64,000 bases of DNA, from the NCBI GenBank assembly GCA_017303805.1, contig JAFLBQ010000005.1, forward strand, positions 186,001 to 250,000, in the 5' to 3' direction. Below are positions 1-7,976 of this stretch, piece by piece (position 1 is the first letter of the stretch; every line of letters starts with the position of its first letter). Under the pieces are notes generated by a model that saw only the letters and a program-made list of their open reading frames with translations, was not told the DNA's origin and did not search any database. A program made the position numbers and the translations under genes. This DNA comes from Cytophagales bacterium. Its GTDB lineage: Bacteria > Bacteroidota > Bacteroidia > Cytophagales > Cyclobacteriaceae.

Positions 1-721
1 CACTCATTTCATCCAACAAAGGTTGCAGATGTTCGCTATGCTTCCCCTCACGACCCCCATACACAGGAGTTATGGTTTTCCAATCCGGTAATTCTAATTT
101 GGTTTGGCAAAGCACCGATTCAATTTTGGTGATCCACATTTCTTTTAAAGCAACTTCGCCCGTAAATATTTTCTGCTCTACTAACTCACTCTCAAATGGT
201 GAGGGTTCAAATATTCCGAGGGCATACGGCAATGCTTCTTGCAATGAGTGTTGAAGGCGGGTAATACTTTCTTCGGTTGCTGAGCCGAGTTGTTTAATCC
301 AGGTATTGGCATGCAGGGTGTGGTAGCGCAGTTCACCCCGGATTTTGCGAGCCAATTGGGCAAGCGGCTCGTACGATGAATTGGAAAGCGCTTCGAAGCG
401 CAAGGCCTCGGCTGTGTCAAACAAAAAATGACGAATCAAACTAAAGTCATACTCTTGGTTGGGTAACTCAACGAATACACAATTGTGAAACTGATTCGCA
501 TTGCGAGTAAATGCTACCGTATCCGGGTCGGCCTCGCCCAGGGTATGCAACAACGTGTACAACGCAAGACTTTGACCCACCTTATCCTGTGCCATGGAAG
601 AGAACGCAATGTCTTCCTCCAGTAGTGGACCGAAGCCAGTCCATTCAGAATTGCGATGGCCAAGTATCAATTGGTCATCAGCCATTTTATAGAGGAGTTC
701 TTTTAATGCAAGGTTGTTCAT
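1..721 (-). CDS. paaC: 1,2-phenylacetyl-CoA epoxidase subunit PaaC (3' end beyond window)
   Basis: About 240 residues are visible before the window edge. The protein begins MNNLALKELLYKMADDQ and soon carries the segment DQLILGHRNSEW, which I recognise as typical of PaaC (PaaI). PaaC is the structural partner of catalytic PaaA in the ring-epoxidising complex PaaABCE that turns phenylacetyl-CoA into its 1,2-epoxide. The ATG lies one base after the paaB stop codon, so the two genes are almost certainly co-transcribed and translationally coupled. The rest of the gene and any paaD, paaE or paaZ lie to the left of the window. The start was chosen because it is the first ATG after paaB and gives the family N terminus. 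Confidence 0.9.
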   Translation of the reverse strand, partial: MNNLALKELLYKMADDQLILGHRNSEWTGFGPLLEEDIAFSSMAQDKVGQSLALYTLLHTLGEADPDTVAFTRNANQFHNCVFVELPNQEYDFSLIRHFLFDTAEALRFEALSNSSYEPLAQLARKIRGELRYHTLHANTWIKQLGSATEESITRLQHSLQEALPYALGIFEPSPFESELVEQKIFTGEVALKEMWITKIESVLCQTKLELPDWKTITPVYGGREGKHSEHLQPLLDEMS

Positions 722-722
722 A

Positions 723-1328
723 TCAGGATATATTTCTATCCAAAAAATTTTTCAACTTATCACCGCCCTTGTAATCCGAAGCATCGCGGAATTTCTTTTC
801 CGGTAACGTAAGCCACAATTCTTTTTCTTCGGGGGTGGTAAACCGGATGGCTGCAGTGGCAATGGCCCATACATTGTACACTATGTTGCCTGTGTTGTAT
901 AACTTTGCGGCTTGCACCAGGGCTTCTTGTGGTAATACGGCTTGTACAGTACCCACATGCACATGCTGCTTACCGCGTTTTGTTAATTGATAAATTTCAA
1001 AATCTTTTTTACTACCTGCTTGTTCAGTTATTTCCGGTAGTAAGTCGTATGCATTTTTGTCGCCTTCGGTTAAAGGTGAAACATATACATCGCGGGTATT
1101 TACTACATAGAGCGAAGTGCATGTAAACCTTCGGGTAAATGTTTCTTTTGCCAGCACCCAGGCTAGTTCAAGATCGGGGGCATGCACACTACCTTCATGT
1201 TGAAAGGGCTTACCTTCTTTAGGTTGTACAAACACTTCAAACGTTCCGAATTGATCCAACGGAACTTTCGGTGAAACCGGCTCGTTGATTTTTGGCAGTC
1301 GGGCTACGCGGGGATCGAGGGAATTCAA
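723..1328 (-). CDS. paaB: 1,2-phenylacetyl-CoA epoxidase subunit PaaB
   Basis: 201 residues. The middle part, around residues 25-80, shows the PaaB pattern of a short beta protein (FEVFVQPKEGKPFQHEGSVH, then AWVLAKETFTRR and VYVSPL). PaaB bridges PaaAC heterodimers in the epoxidase complex; it is not catalytic. It is about twice as long as the enterobacterial subunit of roughly 95 residues. The second half (residues 110-200) seems to be a second, related module with an added tail, which I infer is the longer form seen outside Proteobacteria. It sits 95 bases after paaA and one base before paaC. The gap to paaA is filled by an AT-rich repeat. Confidence 0.85.
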   Translation of the reverse strand: MNSLDPRVARLPKINEPVSPKVPLDQFGTFEVFVQPKEGKPFQHEGSVHAPDLELAWVLAKETFTRRFTCTSLYVVNTRDVYVSPLTEGDKNAYDLLPEITEQAGSKKDFEIYQLTKRGKQHVHVGTVQAVLPQEALVQAAKLYNTGNIVYNVWAIATAAIRFTTPEEKELWLTLPEKKFRDASDYKGGDKLKNFLDRNIS

Positions 1329-1339
1329 AGATTTATATT

Positions 1340-1420
1340 TCGGATTTAGAATTTTGGATTTAAGATTTTGGGTTTAGAGACTCAAACCAATTCGAAATTT
1401 TAAATTTTCAATTCGAAACT
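1340..1420. repeat. AT-rich intergenic repeat between paaA and paaB
   Basis: The gap between paaA and paaB consists of reiterated blocks such as GGATTTAGAATTTTGGATTT and partly self-complementary TTCGAA...TTCGAA segments. Similar wording (GATTTAGAATT, or its complement) recurs at 4050-4101, and a looser relative at 10341-10375. It looks like a dispersed low-complexity element placed between two genes that normally touch, not like a promoter. Confidence 0.5.
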
Positions 1421-1423
1421 GAT

Positions 1424-2407
1424 TTAAGCTAAAGGTGTAACGTAACTCGTTTTAGGTGTCTTCAATGCTTCCCGCACCCACTTGCCACGTGCTTCTGCCA
1501 CTCTTCTAACTTCCAGTCTTTCTTTATTGCATGGCCCATCGCCATTAATCACGCGCTTAAATTCTTCCCAGTCCGGTTCGGTATATTCCCACTTGCCGGT
1601 TTCATCTTTCCTCAGGTTCGGATCGGGTATTGTAAAGCCAAGTTCCCAGATTTTTGGAACGTACATATCCAGAAACTGATTACGCATTTCATCGTTCGTT
1701 CCCATCTTCACTTTCCAGCGCATCAATACTTCCGTATGGGCAGAAATTTTATCGGACGGGCCAAAGAAGTGCATCATGGGTGGCCACCATCTGTTCAACG
1801 CCTCCTGAAACATTTGACGTTGTTTGGCGGTACCGCTGGCTAAATAAATCACGCAATGGTGTCCATACTTCAGGTGAAAAGATTCTTCGGCACAGATTCT
1901 ATCCAGAGCCCGGCAGTATGGGCCATAACTTCCTTTCGCGTTAGCCAGTTGATTTACAATGGCCCCGGCATCGACTAACCACGATATAAAACAACAGTCG
2001 GCCCAGGTGTAGGTTGGGTAATTAAAAATATTCGAGTACTTCGATTTTCCAGTAATCAAATCGTCAATCATTTGCTCACGCGATTTGCCGAGGGTTTCGG
2101 CTGCACTATATAATAATTGTGCATGGCCCACTTCATCCTGCACCTTTGCCATCAACGCCATTTTGCGTTTAAAGCCAGGTGCACGGGTAATCCACGTACC
2201 CTCGGGCAAAGCCCCGATTATTTCACTGTGGGCATGTTGCTCTATCATGCGAATGAGTTGCTTGCGATAGAGTTGGGGCATCCAATCGGTGGGCTCAATT
2301 TTTTCGCCTCGGGTAATGCGGGCTTCAAATTCTGCAAGCTTGATAGGATCTTCCGCAGCAAGGCTGTCGGTTTTAATGCCTTCAAATGTATTTCCGCCTC
2401 CGTACAT
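1424..2407 (-). CDS. paaA: 1,2-phenylacetyl-CoA epoxidase catalytic subunit PaaA
   Basis: 327 residues, close to the usual length of about 310-330. This is the diiron monooxygenase subunit that epoxidises the ring of phenylacetyl-CoA. The two EXXH iron-binding motifs are visible: EVGH at residues 92-95 and ESFH at 175-178, inside a ferritin-like four-helix bundle. The segment [13 protein letters not shown] near residue 220 is also characteristic of PaaA. It is the first structural gene of the visible operon paaA-paaB-paaC, with a TetR-type regulator gene just upstream on the same strand. A -7-like promoter element lies about 140 bases upstream of the ATG. Confidence 0.95.
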   Translation of the reverse strand: MYGGGNTFEGIKTDSLAAEDPIKLAEFEARITRGEKIEPTDWMPQLYRKQLIRMIEQHAHSEIIGALPEGTWITRAPGFKRKMALMAKVQDEVGHAQLLYSAAETLGKSREQMIDDLITGKSKYSNIFNYPTYTWADCCFISWLVDAGAIVNQLANAKGSYGPYCRALDRICAEESFHLKYGHHCVIYLASGTAKQRQMFQEALNRWWPPMMHFFGPSDKISAHTEVLMRWKVKMGTNDEMRNQFLDMYVPKIWELGFTIPDPNLRKDETGKWEYTEPDWEEFKRVINGDGPCNKERLEVRRVAEARGKWVREALKTPKTSYVTPLA

Positions 2408-2433
2408 AATAATTGAATTATTTGTTCAACAAC

Positions 2434-2520
2434 CTTTGTGCATTCTTAGTGTCTTGGTGCCTTTGTGGTTAATAAGCGGATGTCTAATCTTTGCCACAAA
2501 GCCACTAAGGCTTCACAAAG
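2434..2520. repeat. Imperfect inverted repeat of the CTTTGTGG type
   Basis: The left arm (2434-2468) contains CTTAGTGTCTTGGTGCCTTT followed by GTGG. The right arm (2494-2520) starts CCACAAAGCCACTAAGG and ends CACAAAG. The complement of the right arm matches the left arm well, so the transcript can fold into a long imperfect hairpin. I recognise the TTTGTG...CTTTGTGG wording as a common dispersed intergenic repeat of Bacteroidota; that is memory, not a search. It lies in the leader between the putative paaA promoter and the paaA start. Confidence 0.6.
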
Positions 2521-2546
2521 TCAAATTTGCACCTAACAATCGTTTG

Positions 2547-2554
2547 CAAATATA
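2547..2554 (-). promoter_or_regulatory. Candidate -7 element upstream of paaA
   Basis: The minus strand reads TATATTTG, an exact match to the Bacteroidota -7 consensus TAnnTTTG. No good TTTG -33 element is seen at 19-20 bases upstream. If used, it would give paaA a leader of about 135 bases holding the inverted repeat at 2434-2520. Confidence 0.4.
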
Positions 2555-2612
2555 ACAGGATTGGCCTGAAGAAGTTTTATTCAGCGTAGGATTAAAATGA
2601 AGATGTAGCAGG

Positions 2613-3197
2613 CTATTTTTTCAAGCCATTTACCAGCATATCAGCTAGTTGCTGACCCAGGTCGCTAGGCACAATTTTGCTGGACGGATCGTACCACATG
2701 GGCATCCAGTTAAGCGATGAGAAGAGCGTCATTACCGCGAGTTTTTTATCAATGGAGTCTTTAAACTCACCCTTCCGGGCGCCTTCTTCAATAATGGATT
2801 TGAACCTATTGATATAATTGATGCGCAGCAAAAGAAAATCGCGTAGGAAAGGCTGGCTTAAATGGCGGTGCTCGTTCATAAACACAGCCGAAGCGGTAAG
2901 ATCTTTGGCCATTACTTGTATGTGGCCAATAATTCCCAACTTAAGTTTTTCAGATGCCGAAACGTTTTGCTTCTCCACTTCGGCCAACGATTTGCGAAAC
3001 TCGGCCGCCATGTCGAAGCAGAGGTGTTGCAAAATTTCTTCTTTCGATTTGATGTGAGAATACAAACTGGCTGCTTCAATGCCAAGCTTTTGGGCGAGGT
3101 CGCGCATGGATGAGGCTGCATAGCCTTTTTCTCTAAACAATTCGGCAGCGCTGCGAATTACCTGCTCTTTACGTGATAAGTTACCTGCTACTTCCAT
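2613..3197 (-). CDS. TetR/AcrR family regulator, probably of the paa genes
   Basis: 194 residues. The N terminus (about residues 8-55) is a TetR-type helix-turn-helix, with AAELFREKGYAASSMRDLAQ followed by LGIEAASLYSHIKSKEEIL. The C-terminal two thirds is the helical ligand-binding region, which in paa-linked regulators responds to phenylacetyl-CoA; the ligand here is inference from position. The gene is on the same strand as, and 205 bases upstream of, paaA. The start ATG at 3195-3197 gives a standard TetR N terminus. It is divergent from the membrane-protein gene at 3266, and the shared gap contains a good promoter for that gene. Confidence 0.85.
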   Translation of the reverse strand: MEVAGNLSRKEQVIRSAAELFREKGYAASSMRDLAQKLGIEAASLYSHIKSKEEILQHLCFDMAAEFRKSLAEVEKQNVSASEKLKLGIIGHIQVMAKDLTASAVFMNEHRHLSQPFLRDFLLLRINYINRFKSIIEEGARKGEFKDSIDKKLAVMTLFSSLNWMPMWYDPSSKIVPSDLGQQLADMLVNGLKK

Positions 3198-3212
3198 GGG
3201 TGTTGGTAGAAA

Positions 3213-3241
3213 TTGCAGGCTAAGTTAATTAATTAAATTTG
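3213..3241 (+). promoter_or_regulatory. Candidate promoter for the gene at 3266
   Basis: TTG at 3213-3215, then an 18-base spacer, then TAAATTTG at 3234-3241, which matches the -7 consensus TAnnTTTG. The start codon follows 24 bases later. The spacer holds TTAATTAATTAA, a palindromic AT-rich stretch that could be a regulator site in the TetR divergent gap. Confidence 0.5.
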
Positions 3242-3265
3242 ATTAAAATTCAGAACGGATAAAAA

Positions 3266-3760
3266 ATGAAATTCAACTCGGTTAAAGAGTATTTCTTCAG
3301 ACTTAACAACGCTGGCTACCAACTTGCCATGGTGCCATTAATCGTCTTCATTTTTCATTATTCCACGTTGCACACGTTTTCACTCAAACTTGAACTAAGC
3401 GAACTTAGCATGTACTATCTTTTCATGAGTAGCAGTATGCTCTTGCTGATAGTCCTAACGGTCGTTCATTTTTACGTGCAAGCTGCTGCCCGAAAACTTG
3501 TAAAAGCTATAGGGTTGGGTTTAAAACTTGAACGGCTTGGTAGGGTTTTGTTAAGGCGGTTAGTGGTTTTGGCATTGGTAGTTTTTTTAATGCCGGTTGG
3601 TCTGGTGTTTACGCACCATACGGGTTTTGCTATTGGCTTTGTAGTAGCGCTGCTATGGTACTTGGTAAACTGGCCTACACCTGCGCAGGTAAGTAACCTG
3701 CTTCAACTGAAAGGCGATGAAAAAGAAATGGTGTTGAGTAAGGGAGAGGCGTTTAAATAG
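3266..3760 (+). CDS. Hypothetical integral membrane protein
   Basis: 164 residues, no family recognised. About four hydrophobic helices are visible: residues 18-35, 48-72, 95-115 and 118-137. A basic stretch (KLVKAIGLGLKLERLGRVLLRR) lies between the second and third helices. The C terminus is soluble and acidic/basic mixed. It is followed after 8 bases by a small soluble gene, so the two are probably co-transcribed from the promoter at 3213-3241. Function is unknown; the divergent TetR gene suggests a possible link in regulation, nothing more. Confidence 0.7.
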   Translation: MKFNSVKEYFFRLNNAGYQLAMVPLIVFIFHYSTLHTFSLKLELSELSMYYLFMSSSMLLLIVLTVVHFYVQAAARKLVKAIGLGLKLERLGRVLLRRLVVLALVVFLMPVGLVFTHHTGFAIGFVVALLWYLVNWPTPAQVSNLLQLKGDEKEMVLSKGEAFK

Positions 3761-3768
3761 ATTTCTGA

Positions 3769-4032
3769 ATGAAAGTGGCCAACTGCATTAATACCGAATT
3801 ATGGAACAGGATAATTGATAATCTACTGCAAGCAGGGTGGAGTATAACCAGGAAGTATGATGGGTTTGATGCCGGTATCGATTATAATGCGGTTGTGCTG
3901 GAGAAAGACGATTTGAAAATTGAATTTACGTGGGATAATTGGTTTGAAGGTGAAATAAGGTGCGAACCGCAACTGAGTGAAACGCTTGGCCTGAAGTACG
4001 CAGTGGCATTTAGCGATTCGGCCGAAGGGTAG
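3769..4032 (+). CDS. Small hypothetical protein
   Basis: 87 residues, soluble, no signal peptide. It starts with MKVANCINTELWNRIIDNLL and contains the acidic, aromatic-rich segment KIEFTWDNWFEGEIRCE. The pattern of alternating hydrophobic residues suggests a small alpha/beta fold. I do not recognise a family. It follows the membrane protein by 8 bases, which supports a two-gene operon. The stop is followed by a hairpin (4050-4101) shared with the convergent barrel gene. Confidence 0.6.
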   Translation: MKVANCINTELWNRIIDNLLQAGWSITRKYDGFDAGIDYNAVVLEKDDLKIEFTWDNWFEGEIRCEPQLSETLGLKYAVAFSDSAEG

Positions 4033-4049
4033 CCTTAGTGAAGCCAAAA

Positions 4050-4101
4050 TTAGAATTGAAATTCAGATTCAAGTTACTCGATCCTGAATTTTCAATTCTA
4101 A
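4050..4101. repeat. AT-rich hairpin between convergent genes
   Basis: Left arm 4050-4066 (TTAGAATTGAAATTCAG) and right arm 4084-4101 (CTGAATTTTCAATTCTAA) are complementary over 17 bases with a single bulged base. The loop is 17 bases. It lies between the ends of two convergent genes and may act as a terminator in both directions, although there is no U run. The wording matches the repeat at 1340-1420. Confidence 0.55.
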
Positions 4102-4120
4102 ATCTCGAAATGGGCTCAGA

Positions 4121-5113
4121 TTAAAATGTTATTCCAAAGCTAAACGCATTCAGTTGCGGCCCTTTGTTCTCTGCAAACAGTTCGTTCATATCGTAGTTAA
4201 AGAACAAATCCACATCGTTAAATCCAACTTGCAAACGCAACCCATAGCGCAAGTTGTTCAGGTAAAAGTTATCGCGGTTGCGTGGCTTGCGTTCAGCGCC
4301 ATTTTCATTAAACACCTGCTTGCTATAGCTATCAATGCGATACCCCACATAAGGCCCAGCGCCAATCCGGAACGAGCGAGCATTATTGCCATCGAAGAAA
4401 CTGGGCTTGTGTGCATTGCTGCCAAAGTCGAGCATGGGTACAAGCGAAGCGTTGAGGTATGCCGCTGTTAATTTACTTTTAGAAAAGTCTGCATCGCGGG
4501 TATCTAAAGCAAACAGCACACTGTTATCATCTTTGTCCATAGTAGTTTGGCCATTCTGAAACTTGAAGTTGTACCAACTAACACCCAGGCCCCACTCCAT
4601 ATAAAATTTATTGGCCAGCCGGGTACGTTGCACCGAGTTAATACCCACATACCACGAGCCCCAGGGTTTTACGGTATAAAGGCTGTTGTCCTGATCGGGA
4701 AAACCGGAGGCCGAAAGGTAGTTGTTCGTGCCCAGGTCGAAGTTAATGGAGTGATAGGTGCGTTTGCTATACCGTTTATGCTTGTGATCTCTGCTCCAAT
4801 CTACACCCCAATCTTCTTCGGGGCTGCTCTCTACATGCTCCGGTTGCGGATCGGGTTCGGCTTTTAAGTATTCGCCAGAAGATTTGGTATGCCGTGTGGT
4901 ATCTTCCTTCTCCAGTTTGGTAATCAAATCGGCAATCAGTTTTTGAAAATCGTATTGCTTCATCGTTTCAAGATCTTTCTTGTCTTGTACCGCCAGAATA
5001 AGTTTGCTTCCGGAGCCTACTTTTATTACTACCGTATCAGCAGGTTTTGTTTGTGCTATTCCTGTTGTGCCTAGCAAGGCAACCAACCAGGTTGTTATCA
5101 TTGCGTGCTTCAT
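4121..5113 (-). CDS. Outer-membrane beta-barrel protein (PorT-like fold)
   Basis: 330 residues. A Sec signal peptide covers about residues 1-20 and ends at GIAQ. Residues 30-130 are a charged linker rich in K, E, D and P. From about residue 130 on there are alternating strands with aromatic girdle residues, and the chain ends in F (FSFGITF), as outer-membrane barrels do. It is the third gene of an operon with an ECF sigma factor and a putative anti-sigma factor, two bases after the latter. This arrangement suggests the barrel is either the regulon output or part of the envelope signal. The ligand is unknown. Confidence 0.75.
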   Translation of the reverse strand: MKHAMITTWLVALLGTTGIAQTKPADTVVIKVGSGSKLILAVQDKKDLETMKQYDFQKLIADLITKLEKEDTTRHTKSSGEYLKAEPDPQPEHVESSPEEDWGVDWSRDHKHKRYSKRTYHSINFDLGTNNYLSASGFPDQDNSLYTVKPWGSWYVGINSVQRTRLANKFYMEWGLGVSWYNFKFQNGQTTMDKDDNSVLFALDTRDADFSKSKLTAAYLNASLVPMLDFGSNAHKPSFFDGNNARSFRIGAGPYVGYRIDSYSKQVFNENGAERKPRNRDNFYLNNLRYGLRLQVGFNDVDLFFNYDMNELFAENKGPQLNAFSFGITF

Positions 5114-5115
5114 TC

Positions 5116-5799
5116 TTAATTTCTTTTTTGTTTGTCTTTTCTAAAATCAAAGGCGAATAATTCGTTCTTGGCATCGCGCAAGCTGCCCAGTTCGCTCTCT
5201 CCATTTTTAATATCGCGCGCTTTCTCGAGAATCTTTTTTAAGCCGCTCTTGTCGGTTTCCACTTCGGCTGCGGCTACCTGTACTTCGGGCGTTCTAACAG
5301 GTATTGCGTCCAATGTAAACTCAATCACAATGGGCTTGCGCGCAGGTGCGGCCTGTGGGGTATTATCAGCCACTATAGTTTCAGTTTGTTTTAAAGCGGC
5401 TAGTTCTTCGGAACTTACTTTTTCCGGTTGGGATTCGTTTTTCGTTTGCGAAGTATAAGTCTTGTTAATTTTTTTATCCGGTGGCATGGTGGCTGAAGGC
5501 TCTTTTTTAGTTACTGCAACCAGATTCTGTTTTTGTTCTTCCGGTTGCACCACTGCCGGATTTTCTTTTTGTGGTGTACCCTGTTGTTGCACCAGTTCCG
5601 GTTGTGCCTCAGTTGGCCGGCTCCACCAATACCACATGCCGCTCAGCAATCCGAACAACATTAATGCAGCCGCGAGGCGCCAAAACCAGGCGTTATTTTT
5701 TTTTAATAGACCGGCTTCAACTTTCTGCCACGCATCAGCCGGTGGTGCCACCGGGTGGTTCAGCAGTTTGTTTCTAAAAAATTCATCTATTCGGTTCAT
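5116..5799 (-). CDS. Putative membrane anti-sigma factor
   Basis: 227 residues. A short cytoplasmic N terminus (MNRIDEFFRNKLLNHP... with a conserved-looking AWQKVEAGL) precedes one transmembrane helix at about residues 39-57. The periplasmic part is low-complexity (Q, E, P, K, T) and ends in a basic helix. The layout of cytoplasmic sigma-binding segment, one helix and variable periplasmic tail fits anti-sigma partners of ECF factors in Bacteroidota. Its ATG lies inside the end of the sigma gene, 17 bases overlap, and it ends two bases before the barrel gene. No zinc-binding anti-sigma motif is visible. Confidence 0.7.
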   Translation of the reverse strand: MNRIDEFFRNKLLNHPVAPPADAWQKVEAGLLKKNNAWFWRLAAALMLFGLLSGMWYWWSRPTEAQPELVQQQGTPQKENPAVVQPEEQKQNLVAVTKKEPSATMPPDKKINKTYTSQTKNESQPEKVSSEELAALKQTETIVADNTPQAAPARKPIVIEFTLDAIPVRTPEVQVAAAEVETDKSGLKKILEKARDIKNGESELGSLRDAKNELFAFDFRKDKQKRN

Positions 5800-6379
5800 A
5801 TCCTTTTTGTTTGGAGAGCAGGTCTTGCTCTGCGTTCAATAAACTCTTTTGTAAGGCAGCCCGCGCCCGGCTCAACTGCGACTTCGAGGTGTTCTCGCTG
5901 ATGTTCAATTGCTCGGCAATTTCTTTGTGCGAGTAACCATCAATAGCATACAGGTTAAACGCAATTCTGTAGCCAGCCGGCAACGCTTCAATCAGCTTCA
6001 TCAGGTCCTCCGCTTGCAGGTGTGCCTCCAGGTGTTGATAGTCCGGTTCTAAATCGGCTGCTTCAATGTCTGTTTCCAGGTACATGTTTTTGTGTTTGCG
6101 CAGGTAGCTGAGCGATTCGTTTACAACAACCTTGCGCATCCAGCCTTCAAAATTTCCTTCACCGGTGTATTGGTCAATTTTGTTCAGGATTTTGGTGAAG
6201 GCGGTAATCCACACATCTTCTGCTTCCATTTTATCTTTTATGTAACGGCAGCATAGGGAATATAACCTGGCGGCATAGCGGTCGTACAGGCGTTTTTGCG
6301 CCTGCCGGTCGTTGCGTTTGCAACCCTCAATCAACTCCATGTCTTTTGCGCGGTAAACTTCAAATTCCATGTAAAGCAA
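5783..6379 (-). CDS. RNA polymerase sigma factor, ECF subfamily
   Basis: 198 residues. Region 2 covers about residues 25-95 (RLYDRYAARLYSLCCRYIKD, then AEDVWITAFTKILNKIDQY and FEGWMRKVVVNESLSYLRK). Region 4 covers about residues 130-185, with the helix-turn-helix GYSHKEIAEQLNISENTSKS. These are the two DNA-binding parts of an ECF sigma factor. It heads the operon sigma, anti-sigma, barrel. ATG codons at residues 4 and 14 are alternative starts. A promoter for it was not identified with confidence. Confidence 0.9.
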   Translation of the reverse strand: MLYMEFEVYRAKDMELIEGCKRNDRQAQKRLYDRYAARLYSLCCRYIKDKMEAEDVWITAFTKILNKIDQYTGEGNFEGWMRKVVVNESLSYLRKHKNMYLETDIEAADLEPDYQHLEAHLQAEDLMKLIEALPAGYRIAFNLYAIDGYSHKEIAEQLNISENTSKSQLSRARAALQKSLLNAEQDLLSKQKGYEPNR

Positions 6380-6481
6380 CTAATCAATGTCAAGATGCGG
6401 GTTTTGCAGGCGAGGTTGCATGCAGCTTATCTTTTTTCTTACCTGGCGGATAAGGTTTCTGCATCCAGCTTTTATACGGGT

Positions 6482-7882
6482 TTAAATCCCATCAAAAAGC
6501 TCAACTGTTTCCAGGTATTCGGGTACGGCTACATTCCAACCTTTGCCCTTTAGTTCGGCAGCAAGCGTCTGTGCACTTGCTTTTTCACCATGGGTTATAA
6601 ATGTGCACTTGGGTTTTTCTGTAAAGTTAGCCAGCCACTGTAGTAATTCGCTTTGATCGGCATGGGCGGATAACCCATGTATGGTTTTTACATGGCATTT
6701 AACCGGCACCTCTTCACCAAATATTTTAACAGCAGGTTCTCCTTCTTGTATTCTGCGACCGCGCGAGCCCTCGGCCTGATAGCCGGCAAACAGCACCGTA
6801 TCGTTTTCGTTGCGCAGCCGGTGAAATAAATGGTGCAGTACCCGGCCACCGGTAGCCATACCACTGGCGGAAATAATAATAGCCGGACCTTTCAACTCAT
6901 TTAACGCTTTTGATTTCTCACGGGTATCGCAAAAGTGAATTCTTTTCGAATCGAAAATGCTTACGAGCTGACCATGTTGGCGCTCCACTTTTATTTTATG
7001 ATTGTAACTATGGCGTTCGTATAATTCGGTAACATCAATAGCCATGGGGCTATCTACAAAAACCGGCAGCGATGGAATAAGGCGCTTCTCCATTAACTGG
7101 TAGAAGTAATAAATCAATAATTGCGTGCGTCCTACTGCAAAAGCAGGAACCACCACCACGCTGTTTCGCGCGCAAGCTTCGTTCATAATCTGTTGCAGGT
7201 CTGTGGTTATTGTATCAATCGGATTTAGCCGGTTGCCATAGGTCGATTCTACCAGCAATACATCCGCACTTGAAATTATTTCCGGTGGATACATCAATTC
7301 GTCCTTGTAGCGGCCCAGGTCTCCGGAGAAAACAATTTTCTTTTCGGTTGATTTGGTTTTGAGTGATAGTTCAACAATGGCAGAGCCGAGAATATGTCCG
7401 GCATTGAAAAATTTAGCGGTAAGGTTTTTCGATACCTTCACTTCTTTTTGATACCGTACGCTTTCTACCAGTGGAAATACGCGCTCAGCATCTTTTTCGG
7501 TAAAGAGCGGTTCGGGCTTGCTGTGCCTGGAGTAACCCCGCTTAAAAGCAAACTCGGCTTCTTCTTCCTGAAGTTTGGCGGCATCCTTCAACATAATTTT
7601 CATCAGGTCTTCAGTAGCGTGGGTGCAACTAATTTTTCCGCGGAAGCCGTCTTTCACCAGCCGTGGCAAATAGCCGCTGTGGTCGATGTGCGCATGGGTA
7701 ATTAAAACGGTTTGCAGCGAGGCGGCATCAACCGGTAAACTTTGCCAGTTGCGCAAACGCAATTCTTTTTGCCCCTGAAAGAGGCCACAGTCTATCAGAA
7801 TATTTTGCGAATCGATTTCAAGTAAGTATTTGGAGCCGGTTACACTTTGGGCACCGCCAAGAAATTTTATCCGTACATTCAT
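6482..7882 (-). CDS. MBL-fold beta-CASP RNA-processing nuclease (YSH1/COG1236 type)
   Basis: 466 residues. The N terminus is a metallo-beta-lactamase domain with the metal-binding motif HAHIDHSG at residues 63-70 and further motifs NAGHILGSA and SGDLGRY. The middle part (about residues 215-335) is a beta-CASP domain. The end is the RMMBL region with HGLSAHAD and THGE. Relatives are CPSF-73-like nucleases that cut or trim RNA; a bacterial role in RNA maturation or decay is inferred. It stands alone: the ECF sigma gene begins about 100 bases downstream in the same direction and the PspC gene lies upstream. An inverted repeat lies 35 bases upstream of the start. Confidence 0.88.
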   Translation of the reverse strand: MNVRIKFLGGAQSVTGSKYLLEIDSQNILIDCGLFQGQKELRLRNWQSLPVDAASLQTVLITHAHIDHSGYLPRLVKDGFRGKISCTHATEDLMKIMLKDAAKLQEEEAEFAFKRGYSRHSKPEPLFTEKDAERVFPLVESVRYQKEVKVSKNLTAKFFNAGHILGSAIVELSLKTKSTEKKIVFSGDLGRYKDELMYPPEIISSADVLLVESTYGNRLNPIDTITTDLQQIMNEACARNSVVVVPAFAVGRTQLLIYYFYQLMEKRLIPSLPVFVDSPMAIDVTELYERHSYNHKIKVERQHGQLVSIFDSKRIHFCDTREKSKALNELKGPAIIISASGMATGGRVLHHLFHRLRNENDTVLFAGYQAEGSRGRRIQEGEPAVKIFGEEVPVKCHVKTIHGLSAHADQSELLQWLANFTEKPKCTFITHGEKASAQTLAAELKGKGWNVAVPEYLETVELFDGI

Positions 7883-7916
7883 AAACAGGCACTAAGGCAG
7901 TAATGTAGGTAAAAAT

Positions 7917-7953
7917 TAGCCACAGATTTACGCTGGTTTGCGATCTGTGGCTA
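7917..7953. repeat. Perfect inverted repeat TAGCCACAGAT
   Basis: TAGCCACAGAT at 7917-7927 and ATCTGTGGCTA at 7943-7953 are perfect 11-base complements with a 15-base loop (TTACGCTGGTTTGCG). It lies between the end of the PspC/GIN gene and the start of the MBL nuclease gene. It resembles a dispersed GCCACAGATT repeat that I remember from Bacteroidota intergenic regions. Confidence 0.6.
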
Positions 7954-7976
7954 AGACCTTACGGATAGTATGAACC

